From Plumapathes pennacea (Eukaryota > Cnidaria > Anthozoa > Antipatharia > Myriopathidae), in contig OZ038468.1 of the NCBI GenBank assembly GCA_964036295.1, positions 13,030,183 through 13,094,182 on the forward strand: 64,000 nt of DNA. Direction: 5' to 3'. Below, piece after piece: positions 44,301 through 57,501 of the stretch. How positions within the stretch are numbered: the first letter of the stretch is position 1; each line of letters begins with the position of its first letter. The position numbers and the translations under genes are program-made. The notes below the pieces were generated by a model. The model was not told where the DNA came from. It searched no databases and saw only the letters and a list, made by a program, of their open reading frames with translations.

Positions 44301-47300
44301 TTGGTTTACTTTGACGACTAAGAAACAGCTCAAGAGTGCGAGGAAATGCTGTCGCCATTAGCTTTCTTGCGGTCGGGCAAGCGGAATTGTCGAGCCCTGG
44401 CCAATACTTCCAGATTAACCACATGGGCTCCGGAATAGAAGGTGATCAATGGTAAAAGAATGATATAAAGGCAACAGTACAAACCACTCTCGATCGATTT
44501 TACAATACCTCTCGTGTCCATACAGTACATCTTGTAGGTGCAGAAAGTACACAAGGAACCGTTTCACCCTGTGTAAAAACAACCAAGTCAGCTAAACGAA
44601 AGCAGTCTGTTCATGACTCTTATCACTATGGCCTGTAGTTCATCACTTGTCTCCCATCCTTACGTTATCGGTATCATTTATTATTTCTAAACCATTGAAA
44701 CTAGTTATTGCGTTGATAAATTCATCCAGCTTGCACAATTATTTTCTTTTTTCAGAAGAAGTGAGGAAAGTTTAACAAATTTCCACTGGTTTGTTGAGGT
44801 GTAGACTCTTTTACCACGGTTTTACGTTATCACATGGTCAAAATGTTGTGGACTCACGAGCACTTCGCCACAATATTTTACCACAATATTTGGAAAACGT
44901 AAAAGAAAGTTTCATTGTGGTTCGTTGCAAAGCGTGACTGCTGGCGTCAGCATCGTTGTCTGGTTAATAAATTTCCACTGGTTTGCCGTGGTGTGGACTC
45001 TTATTTACCACGATTTACGTCATCACCTGGTCAAAACGAGGCGAGGCGCTTCGCTGAGTGAGTCCACAACAAATTTTGACCATGTGATGACGTAAATCGT
45101 GGTAAATAAGAGTCCACACCACGGCAAACCAGTGGAAATTTGTTTTTTACCACAAGATTTAGAAATATACAAGAAAGTTTTGTTGTATTTCGTTGCAAAG
45201 CGTGACACACTGGTGTCACATCGTTGTCTGGACTCTTTCCACGGTTAATCGACCAGTCAGAGAGCGTGAAACTAGTGAGTTGTGGTAAAATTTCTAATAA
45301 AGCACACACCTGTCTTCTTCACTTGCATCTTCTGGCAGTTCTTTGATCCTCTGCAGTGCAGATCTGTTTCTTTCAAACAGTCGCACCAGGTTGCCCTCTG
45401 CCCCCTCAAACACGTGTTTGGACAGCAAGCTGGGGAGTAAATCACGAGGACAATTTCTCAGCTGTGGAAAGACTACATAGCGATCGATCTTGTAATACCT
45501 TGGAAGCCCTTAGTACCACTTATGATAACGAAGTTTGAATATTATAGGACTTTTTGAGCATTAACCTCATCAGAATATCACCATGGAAGTTTTAAGTGCA
45601 GTAGGCATAATGGCAAGCTGCAGTCAGACTAAAGTTGAAGCTCCCGTGATGGGACACCCTTGTAGGTAGAAAAAGTGTCAATACTGGAACTGTCCGCCTA
45701 CGAGAATGTGTAATGTAGAGAGTTTGTCTGAACTAGAGTTTAAATGGGGTTTCATGTAAGTAGAGCTTCGACTGTATTAAATATTCACCGAGATCTTTGG
45801 GGCCTAAAAGTAGCTCATTGGAGCTATCAAATTTTATTAATTTCACCCAACAACTTTGTTCAAGTTTTCTACCCTCCTCCTAATAAAAAATTCCACGACC
45901 TACATCTAGTGTCTCTACAAAGCAAAATGCCTGCACATAATTGTAATTCTCTCACCATCTCATGTAATAATATGCTCCTTCACAGCCATAAAATTGGTTA
46001 CTGCACAGTGTTCCAAGCTGGTTATGGGGCATACCTGTAACAAACAAATGTGCAGACTCTCCCAACCATTCAAGAACAAAATGTATTAATGATGTAGTGA
46101 GAATTAATAGTCTAATCATCTTTCATTTAAGCAAGCTATCAAAACCCAAGTTCTCCCTATTGTATGATGTGTCTCTGGTGAGAAACTTGAGGAGAAAACT
46201 GAAGTTGATCACTCTTGGGAGTGAAAGGGTTAATGCTGTGTTTGTCCTTGGAAGAATTTTAATCCAGCTTGCTTTGATTCGAAACCTGACTTGACCGAAA
46301 TTTTTGTATGCCTACATATTTCTTGAGACTCTTTCCATTTCAGGTGGTACTCAAAATGTCTGAGGTGATGAAATTTTAGTCGTTATCTGCAAAACTATAC
46401 TTGATACAGCTGTACATGATGTACTAAATATTCTGATTAGAAACATGCTCGCATTGGAGCATGTAAAACTGTAACTGATACATTGAGTATTTTAGATCTC
46501 TTATTCAATGCAGGGGTAAGGTTGGATAAGTTAATATAAACAAAAGAAAAGGGTGAGAAGGAAGAAAGGATAGAAAAAGGAATGAAGGAAAGATTGGGAA
46601 ATATAGGATGAAAAAGTAGTAAGAAAAGGAAAAAGAAAAAAACAGCATTGATTTGAAGTATTTGAAGGAAGAAGTATTTAGTAAAAAAAGTAGAGATGAA
46701 GAAGGAAAGGCAGAAAATAGGAAAGCCAAATATTTGTTCTACCAAGATGTGGGTTGACCAGGACAGCCTCACAGTACAGTCTTTTCGCAAATATTGCATT
46801 CTGTTCTCCATCCACATCCTGTTGGTAGCGCGCTGTGAATGTTAAACAAATGTCTGTTACCAAACTTCAGCTTTCTAAATACCCATCTCTCAACACTGCC
46901 ATATTGTTTGTACAATAACATACAGTAATAATAATTTTAACCCTTTCCCTCCCAAGCTCAAAATACAAATTCTCCCAACTATGAAATAAGAAAATGTATG
47001 AGTGATGAAAAGAGAATATATGTTTTAATCAGCTGTCATTTGAGAAAGGCATCTAATGCCAAATTCTCCATACACTATGATATATCTCTGATGGCAGACT
47101 GAAAAGAGAAAATTGAAGTTGATCACTCTTGGGAGTGAAAGGGTTAAAAAATTCCAAAGGTATTCATTTCAGTTTTAAATAAACTGAATAATGCAGTGAT
47201 GATAAGTATACTGTGGATAGAGTGTACTTACCCAAGTCTCCCAAACAAATCAAGCATCTCTGACAAGCTTTGATAGCCCAGTCCTGGACATCAGCATCTG

Positions 47301-50300
47301 CACCATTCTTTAAGCTGCCAACTGCCACAGAACAATAAACAAAGAAAATATGTACAGTGTACACAGTAACTACATGAATTATGTTACACATCCAAATGAT
47401 TCCTGTTTTGCTATCAACACACATGCAGTGCAGGACAGGTTTTCGAGAAGAAAATGTATGAGCTGTGAGATATATACAGTGTCTACTAAAAGTGAGTTAA
47501 TTGTTGCCTAGTTTGATCAGCTATCACCTGAGCAATCTATGAAGTTATTCCGAGCTGTGAATGAAATAATTTAAAAATTATGATACCTACAATCCCGGAC
47601 AAAATTTTCGGGACAACAGATTTGTGCCTGTCACACGACACACTCCCCCTCCCCCCTCCCATATCAATGTTGAAAAGCGGAGAACCAAGACATGATGTGT
47701 GTGCGTTGTCAAGTTTATGTCTTCAACATTGTCGAGGGGGGGAGGGTGGATACATAACCATTGAATCTGTAAGCTAAGAGCTGTTCAGGATACTGTGTCC
47801 CACACAATATTTTGTCCGGGATTGTAGCTGTGTGTACATCACTGTTAATCTGTATGCCACACTGTACTCACAAGGGCTTGTCTTTGCATATCCCCAAGAC
47901 ACAATGCCATCCAATTGAACTTTGTACCGCAGCTGGAGCTGGAGCAGCAGGTGATGATAGTAACCACTGGCAGACACTAAGTGTGTGCGGAAGGCACTGT
48001 CCAATGCCTCATCAGCCCCTATGGCCTTGAAATTAAGATAAATAATTATATCTAGTTGGCTACTGTAGTTTGAACCAGAAGAAGACATTTAAAATTCATT
48101 TACAGGGTCCATTATTTTTCTGCATCACATAATGGGCTAGCAGGTAACACAAGTGTGATTCAGGGAACTCTAATCTATAGCTCTGAAAACAATCCAGATG
48201 CTCAATGTCACCTTCAGATGCCATATATTTTTACGTTCTTATCAAATTTTTCTTTTAAATCTTGGGTATCAGGCTAAGAGATTTTTGAGACCAGATGGTA
48301 TGTGAAGCTACATCGCATCTGGACCAAAGTTAAAATTTGGAAAAAATTTTCACAAAAAAAAAAAAAATTGTCACATAGATCGTTTCTGCCCGGAGCTCTT
48401 CAAGTCTTACGTAGTTTTTGTTTGAAGAGAACGCATAATATGCCAATGATGTGACATGTAGTAACTAGTAGGTCAAACTTATTGAATATATCATGTTAGT
48501 ATATACCACACAAGTGAATAGTGCTTTTCACACGCTCTGATTGGCTCCTCAATCTCGGAATATCAAGTACTATTCACCTCCTGGCGGCTTCCGGTAAAAC
48601 AAAATGGCGTGTGAGCCCAATTTTTGCCCACTTTTGTTGGAAATAAAATAGCTATTTTGGAGTTGGCTATTAAACTTGTGTGGTATATACTAAAACAATT
48701 ATTCGCCTCAGTGTCGGTGAATAGCGGTGGATATTTACCTTGCCAAAACGGCTCTGTAAATATCCACTGCTATTCACCTCCACTTCGGCAAATAATTGTT
48801 AATTACTTTGTATGTCAAGTAGATGCTACACTTCACATGCATTTGGTGCAGTGAGCACATCACTTATTTCTTAGTCAGCACGAACACATACTTTTCTTTG
48901 TTGCCTCAGCATCTGGATGACATCATAGAACACTTTTCTCCACAGTAGTTCTTCTGTCTTTCTGCCATATTCTTTAGCATGATTCAACATTAACTGTTCA
49001 CACTGGGATCTCAATCTGAGGAACAAAAAAAGGTGGGACTGAGTTAGAAAAATCATTACACAGTATGTGAAATAACTACCAGTTCCAGCTGTCAGAGGTC
49101 TTACACAGTAATTACTAAAACTCACCAGTGATGACCGTGTCCATAATACCTGTATGCTATATAATAACTATTTATAAAATAACTATGATACTACGCGCGC
49201 TCTGACTGGTTAAAAAACCATTTTATAAATAAGTACAAAGACATGGAAATGACGAATCCTGAAATAAAAAGACTGCGTGTCGTCCCCTACTTTAAAGATT
49301 CATGTGTTACAGAAACTGCAGTGGGCTATTAGAGCAAATAGTGAAGCCGAAGCCGTGTGCAAATCATGTGCAATTAGTGAAGCAGCGTGAAGAAAACTTG
49401 TCTGAATATTGCATGAAATTTAATTCGGAAACCGTGAGACAGAAAGCCAACAATTACACAGTCAAAGAACATTCTCTAAAGTTTCTAACCTTTATACCTT
49501 CGTCTCTTGTGGCTCGTAGCTAGTAACAGATGGCTTACATCACCGGAGTTTCACACGAATAATTGTAGGTTTATGGTGATGAAGGCACAAACAGTCTTCG
49601 CTAATGAATCTGTCTCGGCTGTCGGCTCGGTGGCACAAAAGCTGTTGAGTCAATTCAGTGGAGTTGACTGTCGTCCGGCAGAGTTCAAGTAATGCTCAAG
49701 TAAAGCAAACAAATGTAGAAACTACCTTCTTCAGCAGAATAGTGTTGTTGTGCAGACATGTTTATGTCGAGTGACACCGTTGTCCTGAAAGTTGAAACCT
49801 GACGGCTCAAAACATTCTCGCCGGTTCTTCTGAATTCTTGACAAACAGTGGTACTAATATCCGACACATTTCTTGCAAAATTCATCTTCATTTAACAGCC
49901 TGTCAAGTTTTTCAAGTGAACGGGAGTGGTGTTCCGTTTTCATTCATGGACTGACTTGAGCGAAGTGCCGTGAAACAGACTTTCCGATTGGACGAGCGTG
50001 CGTTTTGACGGTTTTCGGGAGAATCTTGAACTTGATCATTTTCAATATAAAGTTCTTTCAGGTAATAAAAGCTTCGTTATTTTATAAAAGCAATATGACA
50101 CTCGTTTCCATGTCTATGTACTCTTATATAAACACTTGGGATGTTGTGAGAACACTCGAAAAAGTTCAAAATCACTCGCCGAAGCGGCTCGTGATTTTGA
50201 ACTTTTTCTCGTGTTCTCCCAACATCCCGCGTGTTTATATAAGAGTACATAGACATGGAAACTTGTGTTATATTGCTTAAATATAATATAATATGCCTAT

Positions 50301-51927
50301 AACTTATATAATAAATCAACCAAAAGTTGGTGTTAGTGGGAAAGCCACTGTAAGTTATGTTAAAGAAGACTATAAGCTGACATTTTGAGTGTTAGACATT
50401 CATCAGAGCAAGGGACTACATGATTCATGAGTGTTGGCATGTTCTGCTTACAGGTTAAGTTTAAAGATGATCTTTTAGTCCAAAGGAAGCTCAACATACC
50501 TTTGCCTTACTGCAATGGTCTCAGCTTGAAACAATTCCTGCCAGTCTGTAGCTGACCTGATTTGAATATCTAGTCTCTGTGCAAGCTGAACTGAAGCCCT
50601 GAAAAAATGCAAAAATCAGACAAAAAATCAGAGAAGCACCACAGTACAGGAGGTTTATTCACTGTACATGACAGTATCTAAATGACAGTGAAAGTGAACC
50701 TCAGTTACGAAGCAACTGTTGCAAGCATAGCCCTAAAAAAATCTGGTATTGCAAAGGTCATGGGTTCGATTCCTGTTGAAGCTTGGATTTTCCAGACTAT
50801 CCTTACAACCGCTTATTTTTAAAATGATTTGTAGAAAAACAGTTACAAAGCAACTGTTGCAAGCATAACCCTAAAAGAATCTGGTATCACAAAGGTCATG
50901 GGTTCGATTCCTGTTGAAGCTTGGATTTTTTCTGGACTATCAGTTGCAACTGCTTGTTTTTAAAAGTGATTGTAGAAATACAGCAAACAAAATATCCTGG
51001 TGAAGTGTATAGTAATTCTAGCAACTTGAAGTGAAATGCAAGGTTTAGTATTAATTGTTTAATTTCCCCTGTAAACTACCATTTTTGTATAAAGAATTTA
51101 TAAATACAAATTGTCTAAATTCAAATTGAAAGGACATGTCTGTATAATATTGATGATAATAAACGTCAAATAGTTGTAATTTTAGAAAATAGAATACACT
51201 CCATTTTAGAGAGAAGGATCGAAGGAAGAGGCTGGACATAAACAACTTTATTTATAGCATGCCCTTGAATTAAAACAACATCTTTTAAAAATAGCGTAAT
51301 TAAAATGAAACGCCGATTGGTATCCAACACCAAAATGAAAATCCTCCAGTGCACTTTAATAATAATATTGCATCCTGGATCAAAGTCTTCAATTAAAACT
51401 ACGATAGCTAATTGGCCTGAAATTTCTCAACGCTTCCGTAACATCTCGCACTCTGGTGCAATATTTCAAGCTGCACAGATCGAACTCGCGTGCCCTATGA
51501 TTTACAGAAAAGACATTTTATCGCTGACTTTTTAGTTACTACGCTTCGAAGGTTGGACCAAACAACACAACATTACTTAGTTTGAATGAAAGCATCGCTA
51601 ATGGCAAGTACCGTTACCAAAATGTCCGAATTTTTACAACCTCTTTTGAAATTCGTTGAAACCGAATGATTTGATTTTGTTGACGTAAGTTGTTGGCAGC
51701 ACAGCTTCGGTTTGTGGAGATCACAAATCCACAGGCACAGACTTATTGGCTTTTGGTTTTACTGACCACAATTAGGGAATATTCGAAGCGATATCCATAC
51801 AACACGTAAAGCTAAGGCGCTTTTAAGGTCGATTCAATTCTCACCTGTACAGACGACTTTGTGATGAATGTCCATCTTTTCGACGGACTTTTTCACTGCT
51901 TTCCTCTTCTGTTGACGATTTGTTCAT
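34915..51927 (-). CDS. SMG5: SMG5, nonsense-mediated mRNA decay factor, complete, 21 exons
   Basis: Minus-strand exons: 51927-51845, 50598-50500, 49015-48892, 48025-47872, 47321-47232, 46832-46743, 46034-45956, 45429-45310, 44568-44509, 43583-43324, 42599-41955, 41245-41079, 40727-40652, 39877-39696, 39440-39384, 39068-38943, 38736-38683, 38267-38111, 38041-37951, 37184-37107, 35158-34915 (stop TGA). They join in frame to 1,011 residues (human SMG5 about 1,016). The N-terminal 14-3-3-like/TPR domain shows EYGRKTEELLWRKVFYDVIQ and RTHLVSASGYYHHLLLQLQL. The long exon 42599-41955 encodes the acidic, basic-patch linker. The C-terminal PIN domain begins at STVYLVPDAPALC. SMG5 binds SMG7 and phosphorylated UPF1 and recruits decay and phosphatase activities in the cytoplasm. 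Of the three PIN acidic residues, only the first (PDAP) remains; SMG6-type NDD and LTDD positions read RFNQ and LTGT, as in human SMG5, so it should be catalytically weak or inactive. Confidence 0.95.
35620..36105. repeat. Degenerate tandem array (about 85-95 bp units) in the last SMG5 intron
   Basis: The last two units (about 35920-36010 and 36011-36100) are nearly identical, sharing AAGCACGTCCTGTATTTAGT, GAAGAAGCGCACTGGTAT and CAAACTTTAAAGTGTCCCGG. Earlier units towards 35620 are increasingly diverged but keep AGGATATC, CAAGTA and GTCCCG motifs. The gradient suggests expansion from one end. The array lies between SMG5 exons 37184-37107 and 35158-34915. Confidence 0.75.
37445..37819. mobile_element. 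PIF/Harbinger-like MITE, copy 1, CAAGTCGA subterminal repeats
   Basis: Termini AGCCTTGGTCAAACG and CGTTTGGCCAGGGCT are inverted repeats with TTA beside both ends (one extra base on the right). Many direct and inverted copies of TGCAAGTCGA or its complement occur near the ends. It lies between SMG5 exons 38041-37951 and 37184-37107. Confidence 0.7.
38276..38307. repeat. (AAC)n microsatellite
   Basis: About ten tandem CAA units directly before the SMG5 exon acceptor at 38268 on the minus strand (read as TTG there). Confidence 0.9.
40285..40563. mobile_element. Near-perfect palindromic MITE with TA duplication
   Basis: CACTGTTATTTTCAGGGAGT at the left mirrors the right end, and the arms continue through GGTACAGAACGACTCC and AGAGTAGTTTTCA for over 100 bp each. 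TA flanks both ends (40283-40284, 40564-40565), as for Tc1/mariner relatives. It lies in the SMG5 intron between exons 40727-40652 and 39877-39696. Confidence 0.8.
42732..42988. repeat. MITE with CAGGGCCCGGTTGT termini
   Basis: Left CAGGGCCCGGTTGT mirrors ACAACCGGGCCCTG on the right; subterminal TTAGGCTAACC and GGGTTAGCTTAA also pair. Lies just upstream (minus strand) of the large SMG5 exon. Confidence 0.7.
43607..43959. mobile_element. PIF/Harbinger-like MITE, copy 2
   Basis: Same terminal signature as 37445-37819 (AGCCTTGGCCGAACG and TGTTTGGCCAGGGCT), flanked by TTA at 43604-43606 and 43960-43962. Interior is filled with CAAGTCGAGC, GACTTGGC and similar units. It sits 23 bp from the acceptor side of SMG5 exon 43583-43324. 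Confidence 0.75.
44969..45143. repeat. Hairpin MITE (CCACTGGTTTGCCGTGGTGT arms)
   Basis: Arms of about 75 bp mirror each other (GTGGACTCTTATTTACCACG and its complement). A second, partial copy of the same family lies just left at about 44780-44940. Both are in an SMG5 intron. Confidence 0.7.
46937..47147. repeat. MITE with TTAACCCTTTCCCTCCCAAG termini
   Basis: Left TTAACCCTTTCCCTCCCAAG mirrors CTTGGGAGTGAAAGGGTTAA on the right. Related fragments with GATCACTCTTGGGAGTGAAA and ATGTATNAGTGATG motifs occur near 46065-46235, 59330-59490, 62780-62900 and 8630-8760. Confidence 0.75.
47588..47826. mobile_element. MITE family A, copy 2 (TA-flanked)
   Basis: TACAATCCCGGACAAAATTT at the left mirrors ATATTTTGTCCGGGATTGTA at the right. 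The end TA fits a Tc1/mariner-type duplication. Related degraded copy at 16369-16567. In SMG5 intron, 46 bp from the donor of exon 48025-47872. Confidence 0.75.
48470..48805. repeat. MITE family B (CCTCAATCT / TATTCACC palindromes), copy 1
   Basis: Contains TGATTGGCTCCTCAATCT, GGTGAATAGCGGTGGATATT and its mirror AAATATCCACTGCTATTCAC, with GTACATACCACACAA-like ends. A second copy is at about 63565-63715. Confidence 0.6.
50083..50285. repeat. Long hairpin MITE in first SMG5 intron
   Basis: Arms of about 85-90 bp: AAGCAATATGACAC...CATGTCTATGTACTC, then TATATAAACAC and GGGATGTTG mirrored on the right. AAAGTTCAAAATCAC and GTGATTTTGAACTTT pair at the centre. Confidence 0.75.
50702..50935 (+). repeat. 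Tandem pair of tRNA-like (B-box) repeat units
   Basis: Two units about 138 bp apart share CAGTTAC(G/A)AAGCAACTGT, TGCAAGCATA(G/A)CCCTAAAA and AAGGTCATGGGTTCGATTCC followed by TGTTGAAGCTTGGATTTT. GGTTCGATTCC matches a tRNA gene B box. No complete cloverleaf is visible, so a tRNA-derived SINE fragment is more likely than a tRNA gene. Confidence 0.6.
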
Positions 51928-54087
51928 TCTCCCTCATCCTACACCTTGATACTAGGCCCTACTGAGAGATCCCAGGGCTTGAAAAACCCAGAAGATTGCG
52001 GATAAGTCGCCAGTTTTCATGGCGAAGTAAATTTGGCTTCCGAGCGACTATCGAAAGCAGCTTTTTGGTCCCAGGAAATTGCGCGTACCACGTCCAAGAG
52101 AATGGTACGAGTTCAAAGCCCAAACATGGGAGGAGAAGGTGAGTGTATTTTGACCTGAGGGGCGGCGCTTCAGAACTTTGGGTTGTATATATTACAAGCG
52201 AAACCGACCAACATCAAACAAAAAGCAACAAACAAACAAGACAACAACTAAAAATAAAAGTAGTTAAAAATGGATAGCCGAAGATTCTGAGCGAAATAGC
52301 CAGACATTTTATATACAACCTTTTGGGATAAAGGCGGAGACCTTGCTGTTTGCTACATATGTGTGTAAAAAGAAGGTGTTTTGGCGCTTAGCTGATGAGT
52401 ACTGTCTTCCAGTTGCGACAGACCAACACGCGGATAGCCTGGGGACGATGTTGTGCGACAGACAGACAGACGACAGAAACCAATGACATCACTATTTTAA
52501 TGAACTCCGCAGGTCAAAATCACCGGAGGCGTTCTGTCACTTCATAACAATTCTACTGTCATTTCAGAAGCGTCGCTCGGGGTGTTACACCTGTCTTGAA
52601 AGAATTCTGCGAAAGGTTAGTTTCACGTCGCTGCAATAGCGAGCTTTAGGATCCCTGAAACTTGCGGACTGCTTTTATTCAAACCTGTAGGTAGCTGCTA
52701 TTCGCTGGCCGATGATGCAATGCTTCATTCATTTCCGTTGCCATCGATCGACAGATCCCGAGACGTGAGACGGGTGACAAACAGTAGAATCGGATACTTC
52801 AGCGATGTCGTACTCTGCGTTTTTGACAAGGTGTGTGGAATATCGTTTTTTTCGTAACGAGTTGCTTGACCTGACCCATCTTTCGCTTCAATGCTTCGAA
52901 AGCCTTGATGCACCGCAGGGAATATGAGACTCGACGCCACAGGAAAATATTAATTGGTACAATCTCGATCGACATATTCCCTCTTAGTTAAGTTTGATTG
53001 TCGCTGATTTCTGTTACGAAGACTTGCCGTTCATTTATATGTCCGAATGGCGTGTTTCAAGAATTATTTTACAGATTAGCCGTACTCGCGTCTTTTTCCC
53101 AGAGGGATTGCAACATGATAACTCCAGGACGCCGTGGGAATATTTTTGTGCTTTGAATAATGCGAATATCAAACTGTGCATCTTTTTTTTTTTTTTTTTT
53201 ACCCGTTACCTTTAAAATACGAGTTCACTTTCAGTATATTTTAACTCGTAAATGCGAAGGATAGAAAATGTGATGCGGCATATTTTTTTGTTGCGCACGA
53301 AATATACAAAACAAAGCCAGCAAAATCGAAAACATGCATTTACCCGAGAAATAATATTTGTCTTATTTTTGTCTGATAGACCCAGGGCTAGGCTTTCAAT
53401 ATTTCTAAAAAGAAAACACTGAGTCATAGTTCGTGTTCATTTTTCCTAGTTCGTGTTCATTTTTGTGCATAATTATAATTTTTTGTTGAAATTGGTATGC
53501 TAATGATCTTGAATTATTAATTTTAGAGTGCATTGGAGGGCTTAAAGTTTGTTTATAGATCATATAACCTCAAGTCTGTAAAATTTTCTTTTATTTGAGT
53601 AACAGAATATAATCAGTCATTAATTATCCATTGAATATTTCCTTTCCTGCATGATTAGTTAAATTGTGACATAGTGACCAAATAATGTACACTCGTGAGC
53701 AGATGTTATCATTTGATAGTGTCCAGTTGGTGAACTGTCTCTAGATATTGACAATATCCAAAGACAGTTCACTGCTAAACAATATTGTATTTAGTCACAA
53801 AAACTACCTATGATGACCACCGAGGGTGACAACAATATTACTCATAATTAGTCGAAAATCAGTGTCCAGAAAGCACCAAAAAGCTAGTCCATGTGCCATT
53901 ACTTTCACTGTGAGAGGAAATATTTGAAGGATATGATAAAGGAATAGAGCGATGCACTGAGTTATGGAAGCATTCAGGAATTTGAAAAGATGCTAGAGAA
54001 GAGTGGAGAAGCATGATGTTGGGGAATGTTTCTCCACACTTTTCGAGTGACTTTAAAGTTATTGTGTATGACTTTTTTGATGCCCAC
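51928..54087. other. Region upstream of SMG5, no assigned gene
   Basis: Should hold the SMG5 5' UTR and promoter at the left end. A short open start ATG TCG TAC TCT at 52805 ending in a GTGTGT donor could be a 5' exon of the plus-strand zinc-finger gene, but nothing confirms this. A hairpin with GTGAACTGTCT/AGACAGTTCAC stems is at about 53731-53773. The rest is AT-rich and non-coding to my eye. Confidence 0.45.
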
Positions 54088-54234
54088 CTTCAATGATGCA
54101 CCAAATGAAAGGGAAAACCCTACAGAGTACCAGAGGATAGACCCCACAACAATGTTGACAACAGCCTGCACAAGCAGACCATCAGGGCACCGATGCCGCA
54201 GTGCACTGGCTTGGTATGCTGCAAATGCAATTCC
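54088..54234 (-). CDS. Isolated exon resembling an ammonium transporter (Amt/MEP) TM region
   Basis: A 147-nt phase-0 exon has a good acceptor (TTTTCTCCAG, ending 54235) and a GTGGGC donor (from 54087). It encodes 49 residues ending with VVNIVVGSILWYSVGFSLSF followed by GASLK. The pattern of a GIAF-type end of helix 1, an Arg-containing loop, a helix, and W-x-x-x-G-(F/Y)-S-L-(S/A)-F-G matches the second helix of Amt/MEP proteins (typically WxxxGYSLAFG). I could not find the neighbouring Amt exons within the window on this strand. It may therefore be one exon of a gene with very long introns, a gene fragment, or a chance match. Transport role is family knowledge only. Confidence 0.4.
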
Positions 54235-55054
54235 CTGGAGAAAACATAATAGCACAGCAAAATAATTTTAAAACAGATGTTAGATCCAGCCAAAAAGAAA
54301 CTGAAAAAAAATAAAAGAAAAAAAACAGGGTAATGGGGTGAGCGTATTCTTTCTAGCAGAGTGTAAATTCATTTGACGGTCAAAGCCGTACGTTACAGCA
54401 CAGTCAAGTACATTTGACAACTTAATCAGTCATGAAATCATTGACAGCAAAATAGCACAGTGGGGTGTTTAAAATCTAATTAGGCGAACAATATAATTTC
54501 AAGCTCGATATCATCTCCATCACGCAACAAAGAACATTTACGAACATGCTGATACATGCAATTCTTCAAACCATCCGGAAATGCAAGTTTATCTGATGAA
54601 GCATGTACAAATCTATTTCATGCAAAATATTATCTTTGACAACAGACGAGAAGTCGATATGTTTTGAGAGAGTCCGCCAGTCGGTTTTGGGTTATAAACG
54701 TTGCACTTGACTTGGCATGAAATCATTAACCTTCAAAGTCGGTGAAGTGGAACACATGGCAATGTCTTCTTTCGAAACGAAACCCAAGTGCTTCTATAGC
54801 TCAACATACAGTAGCACGTTGACAAGTGCTCTGTTCCTTTCATAACATAATTAATTGGCAAACAATAACTTTGCAAATTTAGGCAGGAAAAAAAAGGATA
54901 GTTTGACAGCAGCTGATGTCAAATATTGACATGCTTGTGCTATATTAAAATAATGCGTGTGGAATTCATCAGCATTCACCAAGCAGATTGCTTGTACTTA
55001 TATCCACCTTATAAAAGACAACAAACTACTTTTGGCTTAGGAAATTTGTACATA

Positions 55055-55139
55055 TATTTGTCCTTGGACATTACCTGTTCCCCGAAGCTCACAACTTACT
55101 GTTTGCTTCTCGGAACAGGTAATATCCTTGGACAAATAA
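55055..55139. ncRNA. Pre-miRNA-like hairpin (candidate)
   Basis: Arms ATATTTGTCCTTGGACATTA plus CCTGTTCCCCGAAGC and GCTTCTCGGAACAGG plus TAATATCCTTGGACAAATAA pair with few mismatches over about 35 bp around a 16-nt loop. Total about 85 nt. Size and shape fit a miRNA precursor, but a short MITE would look alike. Confidence 0.3.
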
Positions 55140-55836
55140 TAATCAATAACAATTTGAGTTAAAGCGTGAATTTTGTTGGTCTTTCCAGGTTTTCAAGGTT
55201 GTCACCTCAGTGAAATTACTATATAATAACTGCAACTACGAAGGACAAAACATGTGCACCATTTTTGGGTGATTTCAGGTTAATCAATAATGCTATAAAA
55301 CAGATTGTAAACAAGTTGACAAACATACTGCTTTTGCCATCTTCTAATAAAAATACCCATGCACCAACATATAGCTACAATGACTCCAATACAGTATAAG
55401 ATCTAAAATGTAATTATATTAGAGGTATGGTTAAGTGGGGCCCAGACTCCTGGCCTGAATCAGTCCCACCTGAAAATTTGGGTCCAATGTCTAAAGTACC
55501 AATTAGGCCCATACTTAGAGCCTGCAAATGGACTTGTGCAGCTACTGTTAGCAAACTTGGAATACCCAATTAACTGTCTTGAAATGGAAATTTCCTTCCA
55601 GCAATAAGCCCCAAAAACTTTTTTGAACAACCATAGGCTGGAGCGTTTAATTACGAAGTTTTATGTTAGTAGTGTAATATACAATATATATAGTATATAA
55701 TATATAACATGTATAATAGAAGTGTATATTTGGTATAAATAACACTATAGAATTAAATTTTAAATGATATTGATAATGATTAATGCTTATTATAATTACT
55801 CTGCTTTTTTTATACACAGCCACATGGTGCATGTAA

Positions 55837-57501
<1,665 letters not shown>

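Noticed and set aside
46437-46817. 126-codon Phe/Leu-rich minus-strand ORF
   Set aside because: Antisense of A/G-rich intron DNA next to SMG5 exon 46832-46743; composition is low-complexity.
50702-50935. tRNA gene
   Set aside because: Only a B-box-like motif; no acceptor stem pairing or A box found.
52805-52830. Start of a new plus-strand gene (MSYSAFLT, then GTGTGT donor)
   Set aside because: Only eight codons and no linked downstream coding exon; kept as a possible 5' exon of the zinc-finger gene but not annotated.
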